A stretch of 64,000 nt of DNA. Source: Alviniconcha marisindica. Lineage: Eukaryota > Mollusca > Gastropoda > Provannidae. The translations under genes and the position numbers were made by a program. The notes below the pieces were generated by a model. That model made no database searches and was not told the origin of the DNA. It worked only from the letters and a program-made list of their open reading frames with translations. Where the stretch lies: NCBI GenBank assembly GCA_018857735.1, contig JABMCL010002225.1:760001-824000 (forward strand). The letters are read 5' to 3'. Positions 12,995-23,646 of this stretch are shown piece after piece; the stretch's first letter is position 1, and each line of letters begins with the position of its first letter.

Positions 12995-13215
12995 GAGAAA
13001 TAGTCATGGCAATGGGTGAGTGGAAGCGTGTGTGCTACCTTGTCTGTTTAGATCAGATCCCCAAGCAGCGACTGGCCACTGTCGCGAACTACCTCACCAT
13101 ACCCACACTGCGAGCATCGCTTTCCGGCACCTTCCGCCAAGGAAGGATGTCGTAAACCAGTGCTTGGAGTTTGCACCATACCCGCAAGCATCTGGCTGCC
13201 CAAGCTGGGTTGGGT
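12995..13215 (+). repeat. Interspersed repeat family B, copy 1 (carries a family A miniature insertion)
   Basis: TAGTCATGGCAATGGGTGAG through AAGCAGCGACTGGCCACT to CATCTGGCTG aligns with 14,498-14,625, apart from the insertion at 13,104-13,173. Confidence 0.8.
13104..13173 (-). mobile_element. Family A miniature derivative (copy c), 70 bp, with perfect 9-bp duplication
   Basis: It runs from CACACTGCGAGCATCGC to CTTGGAGTTTG, the two family A TIRs with essentially no interior. It is flanked by perfect repeats CACCATACC at 13,095-13,103 and 13,174-13,182. The paralogous family B copy at 14,498-14,625 has the uninterrupted site with a single CACCATACC, so insertion of a 70-bp unit is directly visible. 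Confidence 0.9.
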
Positions 13216-13380
13216 CCAGTAGTACAAGCTAATTTGTTCCTAATGGTTGTTTCCCCTATACGAAGCAAGAACAGTCACTCTAGAATAGAGTTCTGGGTGG
13301 ACTGGCTGGTATGGTATGGAGGCAACCAAAGTAAAGGGAAAAACAGCACCCCAAAAAGCTGGACTGCAAATGAAGGTAGT

Positions 13381-13790
13381 CAGTAACTGTGCTAGACAGT
13401 TTTCAAACCGGTATGACATCTATAAGGTGGCGCAAGTGGTTCACGGAAATCGGTCAGACAGTCATTATACATAACCGGTCAAATACACGGACGTCTCAGT
13501 GTAGGTCTACTAGTAGTAGTACTACTCTAGTGGTAGTACTACTACTATTACTGCACTACAACTCTGCTACTAGTACTAGCAACCACCCTGCTCCCTTCCC
13601 CGTCTAGAACACTACGCACACCACACACACACGCGCGCACGCATGCAAACACATGCACTCTCTCAACTGTGCTGCGTTTTTGAGAACAGATCAAATAACC
13701 GCCGCTATTTCTGACTGATTGCTGATTTGTTTTCCTGTATATGCTGATCTTAACTGGTAAAATACCGAAAATTACTGGTTAACACAAAAT
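13381..13790 (-). repeat. Interspersed repeat family E, copy 1
   Basis: A 350-450 bp repeat. The forward strand begins GGGTTTGTGTTAACTGG, carries an internal GT/CA microsatellite near a TCTAGA-like site, and ends near TCTAGCACAATCACTG. In this copy the middle (13,495-13,600) is an ACT/AGT trinucleotide-rich stretch able to fold back. Confidence 0.8.
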
Positions 13791-14497
13791 GTGTTAGCCT
13801 GCAATGATTGGTTACACATGGCATTTTATTTTTATTCTCCTCTCATGGAAGGACTGGGCTCACTGAGCATAGAACATAGTACTGCAGTGATATCATTCAC
13901 ACTGCAGATTCTCTGCAACGTCCTGAATTCAGTTGTTGGAGATTCACAGAGCTGCATATTTGGTTCTTTTCTTCCTCTGTGAGACTGCGCGACTGTGAGT
14001 GGCCATAAAACAACCAGTTTATTCAAGGAGAAAAGAATCATGTTGGTATCACTTTGGAACGTTTGACACAAATGTGCCCAGAGTGTTTATTTATTGTCTG
14101 GCAGATAGAGTCTGGAGTCTGTGCACTAGTGTACAGTGATAGTGAAGCTAGCCTTTCATTTTACTAGTCTGAGTTTCACGCAGCAACATCTGCAACAATA
14201 CCACAAAATCAATCAGGGGAAGTTAAAGCTTTAAAATATTCATATAGTAACTACTAATCTATAATAATACCATAAAATCAATCAGGGGAAAGTTGAGCAT
14301 AGTTTAAAAATAATCATAGACTATTGTGGATCTGTGCCCATATATATTACACACACACACACACACACATATGACATTTTGAAAAGCAAATAGCCACCCT
14401 AATCATGTTTATCTTTGAAATGGTGAAATGTAGCAGATAAACATAAAAGATTTCTAATTTCACACACACAAACAAATTGCTGTGTGTGAAATAGAGC
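13791..14497. other. Unannotated spacer
   Basis: A CA microsatellite lies at 14,347-14,370. A short direct repeat around AATACCATAAAATCAATCAGG occurs near 14,205 and 14,270. No gene seen. Confidence 0.5.
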
Positions 14498-14625
14498 ATT
14501 TAGTCATGGCATTGGGGGAGTGGAAGAGTGTGTGTTACCCTGTCTGTTTAGATCAGATCCCCAAGCAGCGACTGGCCACTTTCATGAACTACTTCACCAT
14601 ACCCACAAACATCTGGCTGGTCCAA
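14498..14625 (+). repeat. Interspersed repeat family B, copy 2 (empty site)
   Basis: It aligns with 12,995-13,215 but lacks the 70-bp family A insertion and has a single CACCATACC near 14,595. Confidence 0.8.
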
Positions 14626-14745
14626 CCAGCCTAAGCACACTTAAAGTTATGGACTAATTTTTCTGTTTTACTTTAAGCAGCCTGAATGCTGTATAAAAAT
14701 GGCTGCTCTAATGCTGCCATTACTGACAGAGGCTACTAAGTACTA
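14610..14745 (-). repeat. Interspersed repeat family C, copy 2 (partial)
   Basis: In reverse it matches 25,028-25,155, with landmarks AGTAATGGCAG, GCCATTTTTATACAGCATT and CTTAGGCTGGTTGGA. Confidence 0.75.
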
Positions 14746-15242
14746 GTATACTACTGAGAGGAAAACAAGCACTTGTATGTCCAGAATGACATCATTCTAA
14801 GTACCATTAAACTTAAAGACCATAAATTATTCAAAATATTTTTGTTTCCCACATCAAAACATCATAATCAACACAGCAAAGAGGAGACAGGAAATTTTAG
14901 ATAATACTTTATTGACCCGTAAAAGGAAATTTGCTTTGAAACATACCATCAATATAACATGTAAATAAATAAAATTCAAATTCACGGTATGATAATTTAA
15001 TGTAAGACATAAAAATAAATTTTAAAGAACTTTATACAAATTACAATTATAGCGAAAGATTTATTTTTTATTTTTAAAAGTTAATAACAACATAAGATAA
15101 CATGCTCACACACACACACACACATGTTGCATGCGCGGCATGCTTGCATACATGTACACACCCACACATGCACTATTTTTATTTCAAATGGAAAGGGGTC
15201 ATTGGGACACCAACATCTACAATCACAGCAACCTTTAAATGA

Positions 15243-15429
15243 GGGTTTGTGTTAACTGGTAATTTCCAGTATTTTACTGGTTAAGAATGAGATCAACATA
15301 TTATATATATATATATACCAGAAAAAGAATCAGCAATCTGCCACTAGTGTCAGGCTGTTGTTTTGTTTGATTGGTTCTCAAAATCTCAAGAAAGAAGAAG
15401 AAGAGAAAACAGCACAGTGAGACTGAGAG

Positions 15430-15504
<75 letters not shown>

Positions 15505-15693
15505 TTGGGGAGGGGGTTGTGGGTGTGGGTGTTCCAGGCTGGGAAGTGAGCTGGAAGTTTGCTAGTACAGTTCTAGTGATGGTGTGGATGGCCAAGTATT
15601 TGACCAGTTACAGTGATTATCTGTTTCCATGAACCACCTTCAACACCTTATAGAGGTCTTACCAGTTTTAAAAATATCTAGCACAATCACTGT
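15243..15693 (+). repeat. Interspersed repeat family E, copy 2
   Basis: Full-length copy. It contains the compound microsatellite GT-AT-GT at 15,431-15,503 at the position where the other copies carry GT or CA arrays. ORFs of alternating Tyr/Ile here are microsatellite artefacts. Confidence 0.85.
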
Positions 15694-16197
15694 TGAACTT
15701 TGAACTTGGGTTGTTCTCACATGGTGTCCAATTAGTTTTGAGTTTTATACTTCACAGCTGTTGTGTTGTTGGTAAAACTAAAACAAAGGACTTTCCCAGC
15801 CTAAAAATAAACAAAAGCCAATAGCTGTTTCTGAGGCTATTGGTGACTCACACATGTGGAAGGAGAGCTGGACATAAGGACTCTTAGCAAACCTGGATTA
15901 TTGGCTGGCCACCTTTAAAGGAAAAGTCCAAGGTTTTTAAGTATGCAAAATGACCATCAAAATGGTTGACAAATGAGTCACTAGTCTGAGATTTAATGAA
16001 ATAAAAAATGAAAAAAAATGTTTATGTTGGTTTTTAATCGATTAAATTTTCTGTAGGCTGGCCGAGACTGCTGTCTCGGGTTCTCCATCAGCCACGTGAC
16101 TTTCTCGGAAGTGACGTCAGTCTGGGGAGTCAGTGCGGTTGCCATCTTAGATTGTTCATTGAATGTGTAAGTGTGTGGTCGACAAAAAGCTCTAACC

Positions 16198-16405
16198 ATG
16201 CCAGCCTACTGTGTTGCAGCAAACTGTAACAACTCACAAGCAACCCAAAGCATAACTATGCACAAGTTTCTGTGGAATCGACCCGCTGTGAGGCAAAAAT
16301 GGGTCAAATTTGTACAATTCAAATGAGCTGACTTTGATGCTCAGTCATGCCCATTTGTGTAGCGAGCACTTCGCTGAGTGCGATTTCATAAACTTTATGG
16401 TGGAA
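16198..16405 (+). pseudogene. Broken THAP-domain (C2CH zinc finger) gene fragment
   Basis: From ATG at 16,198 the frame reads MPAYCVAANCNNS, the typical THAP opening with its first two zinc-binding cysteines. It continues to FLWNRP and KWVKFV, which carries the conserved Trp, and then meets a TGA at 16,324. In another frame just downstream, the sequence CSEHFAECDF supplies the C-x2-H pair of the THAP finger. One stop and at least one frameshift therefore break the domain. THAP domains bind DNA in transposases of P-type and Kolobok-type elements and in host proteins derived from them. The position inside a TTAA-flanked TIR element favours the Kolobok origin. No transposase catalytic region remains. 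Confidence 0.75.
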
Positions 16406-16441
16406 TACCAAATGGCGTTTGTTTTAAAGTGGAATTTGTAG

Positions 16442-18555
16442 AGCTGTCCACAGGGTAACTGACTTGGAAAAAAGTCCAGTTCGAATCTCCAAGGATGAAG
16501 CAAGCAAGCGCCTAGCATGATACCAAAAATTGAGAGGTAGACTGAGAAAGCGAACACAAAACAAAGTTGAATCCACCAAGCTTGAAGAAAGCGACCAATG
16601 TGCAAAAAAACGAAATGTGGGAAAGAAGAAGACAACCAAGCGAAAACGAAAATGCTGCTAATCAGCAAGCAAAGCTGACAGCAATGAAAGAACAAACAGC
16701 TGAAAATAAACGTCCACGCAACATAGTGAAAACAAGAAACAACAAAAAAAGACACCACAACACAACTAAGACGCTGCTAACAAAGAGAAGAACAACAAAG
16801 AGCCACCTGCCAAAAACGATGAAGAGCAAAACTACCATAATCAACTAACCATACTAAGCTGCACATCAGAGAAAACAAAGGCTGCAGACATGAAGCAAAC
16901 GCTAATGAACTACATGACAAACACGGATGCTAAACAAAGCAACAGACAAGAGAAATACAAAATGGCCCCTAATCAAGGCAAGCAACAAGCAGGTACGAAA
17001 ATGGCAAATAAGCCAAAGTAAAAGATGAAAGAACGCAATGAAACAAAGACAAAACAAATTCTAAAAAGAAAGAGGAGGAAAGAAATTCAGTAGGAGCAAT
17101 GGGAAAAAGGGACTGCACGTAATCCATGTACACGATACAACCCTCTTAGCAGTGACAACAACACGGCAGGGCAACAGACGCTCATAAACTACCCCACACA
17201 TAGAAAGAATGAGCGGTCTCGTTAAACATCGAGACTACACCCCTCACTTGTACATCGTAAATGAACAATATAACTCGAGAAACAAAAGGGCAAGCCAAGA
17301 GAGAAAAAAACAGTAAATGGCAAGAAAAGGCCATTAAAGAAGGAGACTGTACACAAATGCCTGTGGCAAAGAAAGAAAGAACAGACCACAAATGCCTGTG
17401 ACAAAGAAAGAAAGTCCAAACCACAAATGCTTGTGGCAAACACAAAATGGCTGCCCTAATCAGGCAAGCAAACAGCTGACACCAAATGAAAGAAACAAAA
17501 CAGCTGAAACCACTTCAAAACCCCAAATGGTTGCCTACCTGCAAGCATGAGGTGGAGAAGAAAAAACACACCACCAAATAACAAGTCTAATAGACTACTG
17601 TCTGCAACAAAGGAGTGAACGACTACAGTCAAAAATAACTGCCAATGACAAACAGATGGAAAGCCAAACTAACCATAACTAACTCTAACTAACCCCTCAC
17701 TATCCAGGCTTCCATCTAGAAAAACAAAGGCTGCAGACTGATAAAGCAAAACGCTTATCAGGACTACCAATGACAAAGCATCAGGATACCATCCTTTGTC
17801 ATTGGTAGTCCTAACAAATGCAGACAACAAGAGAAATACAAAATGGCTGCTAACAAGCGGGTACGAAATGGCCAATAAGCCAAAGATAAAAGATGAAAGA
17901 ACACATGGTGAAAAAGAAGGGGGAAATAGAAAACAACAACATTTCTGAAAAGAAAGAGGAGGCAAGTAATGTCAGTGAGCAATGGGACAAAGGCTGCACG
18001 TAATCCATGTACACGATACAACCCTCTTAGCAGTGACAACAACACGGCAGGGCAACAGACGCTCACGAACTACCCAACACAAAGAAAGAATGAGCGGTCT
18101 CGTTAAACATCGAGACTACACCCCTCACTCGTACATCTTAAATGAATGATATAACTCAAGAAACAAAAGGGCAAGCCAAGAGAAAAAACAGTAAATGGCA
18201 AGAACCGGTAACTAGCTCAACCCCAAACCCTAACCCAGGGAGGCCACAAAATCGCTAGTCTATTGAACTAGAACGAACAAAACTTTTTCATTTTTACATA
18301 TGATGAAACAAACAAGGATAAATTGGGAAAATGAAACACCCAATAAAAGGCAGGCTCCCTGATGAGGTCTAGCCTGTTGTGAAAGCTAGAATAAACAGAA
18401 CAAAAAAGATTGAAGCCACATACCTAACAAGCTAGAGAAAGATGAAATAACAAGGAGGAAATAAACAAAGGCCCAACTACTGACAATGGCGTCAGAGCTT
18501 CATCCTTGGAGATTCGAACTGGAAATTTTTCCAAGTCAGTTACCCTGTGGTTACA
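16442..18555. mobile_element. Element X: about 2.1-kb inverted-repeat element nested in the Kolobok-like element
   Basis: The left end (16,442-16,501, with ACAGGGTAACTGACTTGG and TTCGAATCTCCAAGGATG) is repeated in reverse at 18,497-18,555, giving TIRs of about 60 bp. The interior is A-rich and non-coding. It contains an internal duplication: 16,830-17,330 corresponds to 17,700-18,210, and 17,114-17,326 is almost identical to 17,992-18,205. No target duplication could be fixed. A divergent copy lies at 10,656-11,960. Confidence 0.65.
17353..17450. repeat. Short tandem repeat, about 36 bp, three units
   Basis: ACAAATGCCTGTGGCAAAG-type units recur three times with AAGAAAG spacers inside element X. 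Confidence 0.7.
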
Positions 18556-18771
18556 GCCATTTTGCAGCGACTCCCCAGAGTGACATATTGCGCGTATGTG
18601 CACATGATTTTCAGTGTCATGGCGATGCTTTCGGTACGACAGAAAATGCCTCTTTTCGTGCATTTATTATTTATAACCCTCAGATCATGATTTCACCTAC
18701 AACATTGATCTCAGCGAACTTTAACGGAAATCGTGTCAAAAATCACCCCAAACCTTGGACTTGTCCTTTAA

Positions 18772-20069
18772 AATGCCTTCTAAGCTTGTAATTGTATGTC
18801 GGACATCAAACACTACAACAATATTAGGTTGTTACTTTTTATTTCATGCCATATTTTGTGTACAAACTTTATGTACTGTTAAGATGGAACAAAGAGAAGT
18901 AGCTGGAAAAAAAGTATTGTTTTGCCTGCTTAATATAAATTAGTATTTATGGTGGAAAGTTGTTGTAATATTTGATGTCCAACATATATATGATCTTTTT
19001 TTGTTGTTTTTTGTATGAACTAATATAAAGCAACCAACTTTCAGTGCTTAAACTGATCAGACGTGCAACTAGAAGATTGATTTGCTTTTACATGTATAGT
19101 CAATCAAAAATATCATTTATGTCAGTCATCAAACATTACAATAAAATTCCTTCTTGTTCACTTTCAGTTACAATACTTCCTACTGACAACTTTGGTTTAT
19201 TTACTGAAATTGCTGTATGTAAATTCTTGCGTTGTTGGTGGTCGTATGGCCTGAAACCTTTTTCATTGTGTCCTAAATCTTGCAAGGGATCATGTGCCAT
19301 AGAAATGTCCCTTATTATTATTATTATTAAGGGCTTTTTTGTTGTCTGTTGACTGGTTTACATTACACTTGTCAAGAACATATTCCTGAAAATAGCATAT
19401 CTTTCTTTGATAATTTTACTTTTTAATTATTACTATTACTTTTTAGTAATTACGGTAATTATTACTATCAGTAACATTACAGATACCTTATACAACATAG
19501 TTCACATGTTTTAACTAATTTCAAGGATTAAATTTAAACACATGTCAGTGCTTTTCTGAGTTATTTAATACTTTGTCTTTTATCTTAAGAAAGAGTAAAT
19601 ACTAAATTGCACTGTGAAGTCAGTCCTTGTCAGATACACAAGATCCTGGATTAGAAATAATCCTGCCCCATTTTAAATCAAACTCCACATGTATACAATA
19701 GCCTCTGGTGCAAGCCGTAAACAACCTACGACACCTACACACATGACATAATGCCAAGAATCAAAATTTTCAAGTAATCAGAGGCAACTCTTATTGTCAA
19801 ATGCAACTGTTCCCTGCAATTCACTCATTAAGTTATTCAGATAAGAGATTGCAGTGGCATAAAACAGTCTGAAACTATCTGGAATCCCCTTCTACTACAC
19901 CAACTCACAACAGACAAAAACAGCACATTATGATAGGCATCATAGGGGTAGGATGCTTTCAGCTTCACACTCTTAAAGCAGACTTTTGCCCTCTGAAAAC
20001 AGTCTGAGTAGGAATATTATGTGGTCACCAACACATTTCAAACCATCACACGCAGCTGACGTAATTTGC
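18772..20069. other. Unannotated AT-rich spacer
   Basis: No gene or repeat recognised; an ATT trinucleotide run lies near 19,314-19,328. Confidence 0.5.
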
Positions 20070-20424
20070 AGTGATTGTGCCAGATTTTTTTCAAAATGGT
20101 GTCACATCTATGTCTAGCAAAAGTGCTTCATGGAAACTGGTCAGATAATTACTGTAACTGGTCAGATACCTGGCTATCCATACTATTATTAGAACTGTAC
20201 TGGCAAACACCCAGCTCCCTTCCATGTCTAGAACACATGCACATGCACACACACATGCACGCGTGCGCACACACACACACAGAAACAAACACACACACAG
20301 TGGCACAGATTTTTTTAATGTTTTAAAATCAGTCAAGCAAAATAAAAACAGTCTGACTGATAGCTGATTTATTCCGGTATATATATAACCAGTAAAATAC
20401 TGGAAATTATTGGGTAATGCAAAC
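20070..20424 (-). repeat. Interspersed repeat family E, copy 3
   Basis: Reverse orientation, with an internal CA-rich stretch at 20,229-20,300. With copy 4 it forms an inverted pair about 250 bp apart. Confidence 0.8.
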
Positions 20425-20676
20425 TTGGCTTTGCGAGAACTAGACATTGTGTTGACCATGCCAGAGTCAATCTTTCTGACAAGGTCACTCTTTGTGCAAA
20501 AAGAAGTGTGGTCTTGTGCTGGCATCCCAACTTGCTCTCTTGCAAGAAAGCTGACACAAGGCAAAGATCAAATGTCCAACTAAGATTCAAGAACAACTAA
20601 GATTATTATTAACAATATTACAAGAATAATTAACATCAAATTCTATCAAAACAAGTAGGCTGCATCTACTTCAATA

Positions 20677-20855
20677 GGGTTTGTGTTAACTGTTAATTTT
20701 CAGTATTTTAACGGATAAGGTGCATATACCAGAAACAAAATCAGCAACTGGTCAGACCTACCAGCTGTTATTGTGTTTGACTGGTTCTAAAAAATGACAA
20801 CAAAAAATGCAGCATAAGTGAAAGAGCATAAGTGAAAGAGTGCATGTGGTGTGCC

Positions 20856-20905
<50 letters not shown>

Positions 20906-21073
20906 CTAGACAGGAAAGGCAGCTGTGTGTTTCATAGTACAGCTCTGATATTGACAGCATATGATCTGGCTGGTTACAGTGATTATCTGAACGGTGTTTG
21001 TGAACAACTTTTGCCATCTTATACTAGTTATGGATGCTACACCAGTTTCAAAAATGTCTAACACAATCACTGT
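20677..21073 (+). repeat. Interspersed repeat family E, copy 4
   Basis: Full-length copy with a pure GT array at 20,860-20,903. Confidence 0.85.
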
Positions 21074-21283
21074 TCAAAGACTAGGCTAATCAAATCATTA
21101 AAAAAAATCATACATGTGTGAATTCTGTGAAAATATATTTGGATCAGTATTTGAACAGCATAAGTGTTCAGATTTTTTGCTCTTTGTTTTTATTCCTTGA
21201 TATTTCAGTCATCAATTATTACAAAAGATTCACAGGCAGCAAAATTACAACAAAATCTTGTATTAAAGGTTAGCCACAGCCTT

Positions 21284-21314
21284 CCCCCCCCCCCCCCCCC
21301 TTTTTTTTTTTTTT
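21284..21314. repeat. Poly(C)17-poly(T)14 tract
   Basis: An uninterrupted homopurine/homopyrimidine junction, one of several long G/C homopolymers in the window. Confidence 0.9.
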
Positions 21315-21958
21315 AAGGGAAAGAAAGGATTGCTTTAGAAAGAGGCCTCATTGGTTGATTGAAGGAAGCTGTAAACAGACATCAAGCACATTTCTTTCTT
21401 CAGTAGGATTGTTTGAAAGCTACCATCAGGATATTGCAACAGGCTTGACATATGAAATGCAAATGTTCCACAAAGTATTCTTCAAGGAGATGTGATACCA
21501 GACTGTCATTTATAAGCAACATTTCAACTGTACAAATGTATCTGTTTGATAGTAGAAAACCTTTTGATTTGTTTGAAATCAACATCCCAAATGCACACAC
21601 TGTCAACTTGTCCATTCTGGTTTTGGGGTGCTGACTTCTGATGCTTAACAAAACATTCACAAAACACAAGTAAAAGATTTTTCAAACAGTTTTCTTTTTT
21701 TCCAGTATATGTGCAGCATGTTCTGAACACACTCCAGTTATTTCATAAGCACTGGTGGTTTCAAAAAGCAAATTATTATATGCAGTTCATTCACTTTGTT
21801 CACTCACATTTTGGCATGAAGTCATATATATATATATGGGTCTTGGCCTCTTCAATAATCATTGTAAGTAATCATAAAAGTATCCAGGCTTACATTTTAC
21901 AAATGCCTGCCATCATCACTCAGATGCCAGAAGAAAAATAAAAAGCCGCCTCTAAACC

Positions 21959-22397
21959 CAAACCCCTAGCACTGGTTTATGACATCCTTCCTCCAACCAC
22001 TGCAATAATTGGTTATGCCATAGGTATCCAAAAAATGTTGGCTGGAGGACAGTTTTTCGTTGGTGATCAAATGACAGCAGGTTTGTAACGGATAACTCAA
22101 ATTATATGAGGTGTTTCTTTTATAACTGCCCACATTGCTTACACCATCAGAAATAAAACCAAACTCACTGAAACTGAGACAAAACTCATTAGTTTTACCT
22201 CAGGTGGATGCACCTCATGTTTACGTGTGTGTTTGGATGCTATGTTGCTGCCAGAGTCATATTAGTACCCTAACTTTCTGGAGGGCACTGACCGCCTTAG
22301 TGGACAGCTGCACTGCAATAAAGAGCACCTCTTCAGTGGCATAACCAGTTCTGGCAGAGTTTGGAGGAAGGTTCCAGAAAGCAATGCTCAGAGTGTA
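21959..22397 (+). mobile_element. Family A inverted-repeat transposon (MITE-like), copy 2
   Basis: A 439-bp element beginning CAAACCCCTAGCACTGG and ending CAATGCTCAGAGTGTA. It is bounded by perfect 9-bp repeats CTCTAAACC at 21,950-21,958 and 22,398-22,406. Its body matches copy 1 in reverse, including the stretches AACTCAAATTATAT and GTGTTTCTTTTAT. Confidence 0.88.
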
Positions 22398-22406
22398 CTC
22401 TAAACC

Positions 22407-23225
22407 CACTCCAAGTTTCATGATATGTCATCTCTGTAGATGGTAAGACTTCTTAGTCTGACACAGATGACTGTTTAGCCCTGTGTATATCTTCTGATAA
22501 ATGGCCACAATCAACCAGTTGCTGGGGGGAGGGGGGGGGGGGGGGGACATCCACTTAAAGTAGTGAAAATGAATGTGTCAGAGTGTTAAAGTTGGACATG
22601 ACATGACACTGTATTATAATATATAATGAATGGATGAAGAAGGATACTGATGATGCATCCTTGTGAACAGTGGTCATGAGCATGAAATGGAAAATTTAGA
22701 GAGAGAAAATTCTGCAGGCTGGTGATTTTTCATACAAAAATTAAAATAGTTTGGCAAAAGAGGGGGAAAAATCAGCTTCTGTAGGCCAGTTTTACTCTCA
22801 CATAGAGACAAATTACAATAAAGCCAATTCAGTTCTGTGGCATTCTGTTTCTAGTGTGTGCCCAGTTCATTCATCAGATTTGTTGAGGCTAACAGTAACA
22901 CCATATATTTAATTGTTTCACTGTCACTACTGCTCACATGGCATGACACAGTGACAGCGAAAATGAGAAGTGAGATGGAATGTATGCATGGGTACGGTTC
23001 AAGAACAGGTAACAACAAAATCTTCAGTTACCTATGATGTCCACATTACATAGCTCTTCTTCATAAACAACACAATTTTTATGCACTTTAAAAAAATCTT
23101 ATTAAATACAACCATACTAAAACTTTAAATTTCATTTTCAGCAAGTTGCACCTTGGGCTATTCAGAGAATCATAAACACATGCAAAATACCAATATTTCC
23201 ATACTTTTTTTCCTCCTTTTTTTCC
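22407..23225. other. Spacer with poly(G) tract
   Basis: A G-run of 22 interrupted by one A lies at 22,524-22,546. No gene recognised. Confidence 0.5.
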
Positions 23226-23335
23226 AGTCAGATTTACTGTTTAAAAGGTCTTCCAGATCTAAATATAATGCCTCAACAATTAACTACTACTTGCTTGTTT
23301 TTTTTTCTTCTACACTTCAACCAAAAAATTTTATT
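23226..23335 (+). repeat. Repeat family J, copy 1
   Basis: CAGATTTACT through TAATGCCTCAACAATTAACT matches 26,535-26,628 in reverse (about 100 bp). Confidence 0.7.
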
Positions 23336-23592
23336 TCCATACTTGTGACCAAAATTAGGAATGTAAAAAAAGCAGTTGTGGGGTTTACAAACTTTTAAGT
23401 TTCTATGGAGTAAAAACGTAGCTGCAGCATCAGAACTAGTTTTTTGTTGTTGTTTGTTGTTGCTGGTAAGACTAAGAGAGCTGTAGAAATTCAATGTAAA
23501 TATGTAATATTATTATTATTATTCAGTGCATTGTACTTACTTTTAGCATACATTTATCTGTTAAACTTCACTTTTCAATCTTATGCTTTTAG

Positions 23593-23646
23593 ATCAAAGA
23601 GCAGGAGATTCTGCAATATGAACTGAGCAGCTTGAGAGCCAAGGCT
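23593..23646 (+). CDS. Coiled-coil gene, exon (antepenultimate)
   Basis: Acceptor TTATGCTTTTAG, 18 codons, donor GTAAGT. Confidence 0.7.

Larger units (their letters stand above)
15919..18767 (+). mobile_element. TTAA-flanked, Kolobok-like DNA transposon remnant, interrupted by element X
   Basis: The left end AGGAAAAGTCCAAGGTTT follows TTAA (15,915-15,918). The right end, reversed, is AGGACAAGTCCAAGGTTT and precedes TTAA (18,768-18,771). The TIRs match at 17 of 18 positions. A decayed THAP domain lies inside. TTAA target duplication with THAP-type proteins is established for the Kolobok superfamily; piggyBac also uses TTAA but lacks THAP. Much of the interior (16,442-18,555) is the separate element X, so the Kolobok part is only about 0.7 kb. 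Confidence 0.75.

Noticed and set aside
15363..15632. ORFs with long Tyr-Ile runs
   Set aside because: Produced by the GT-AT-GT microsatellite in repeat E.
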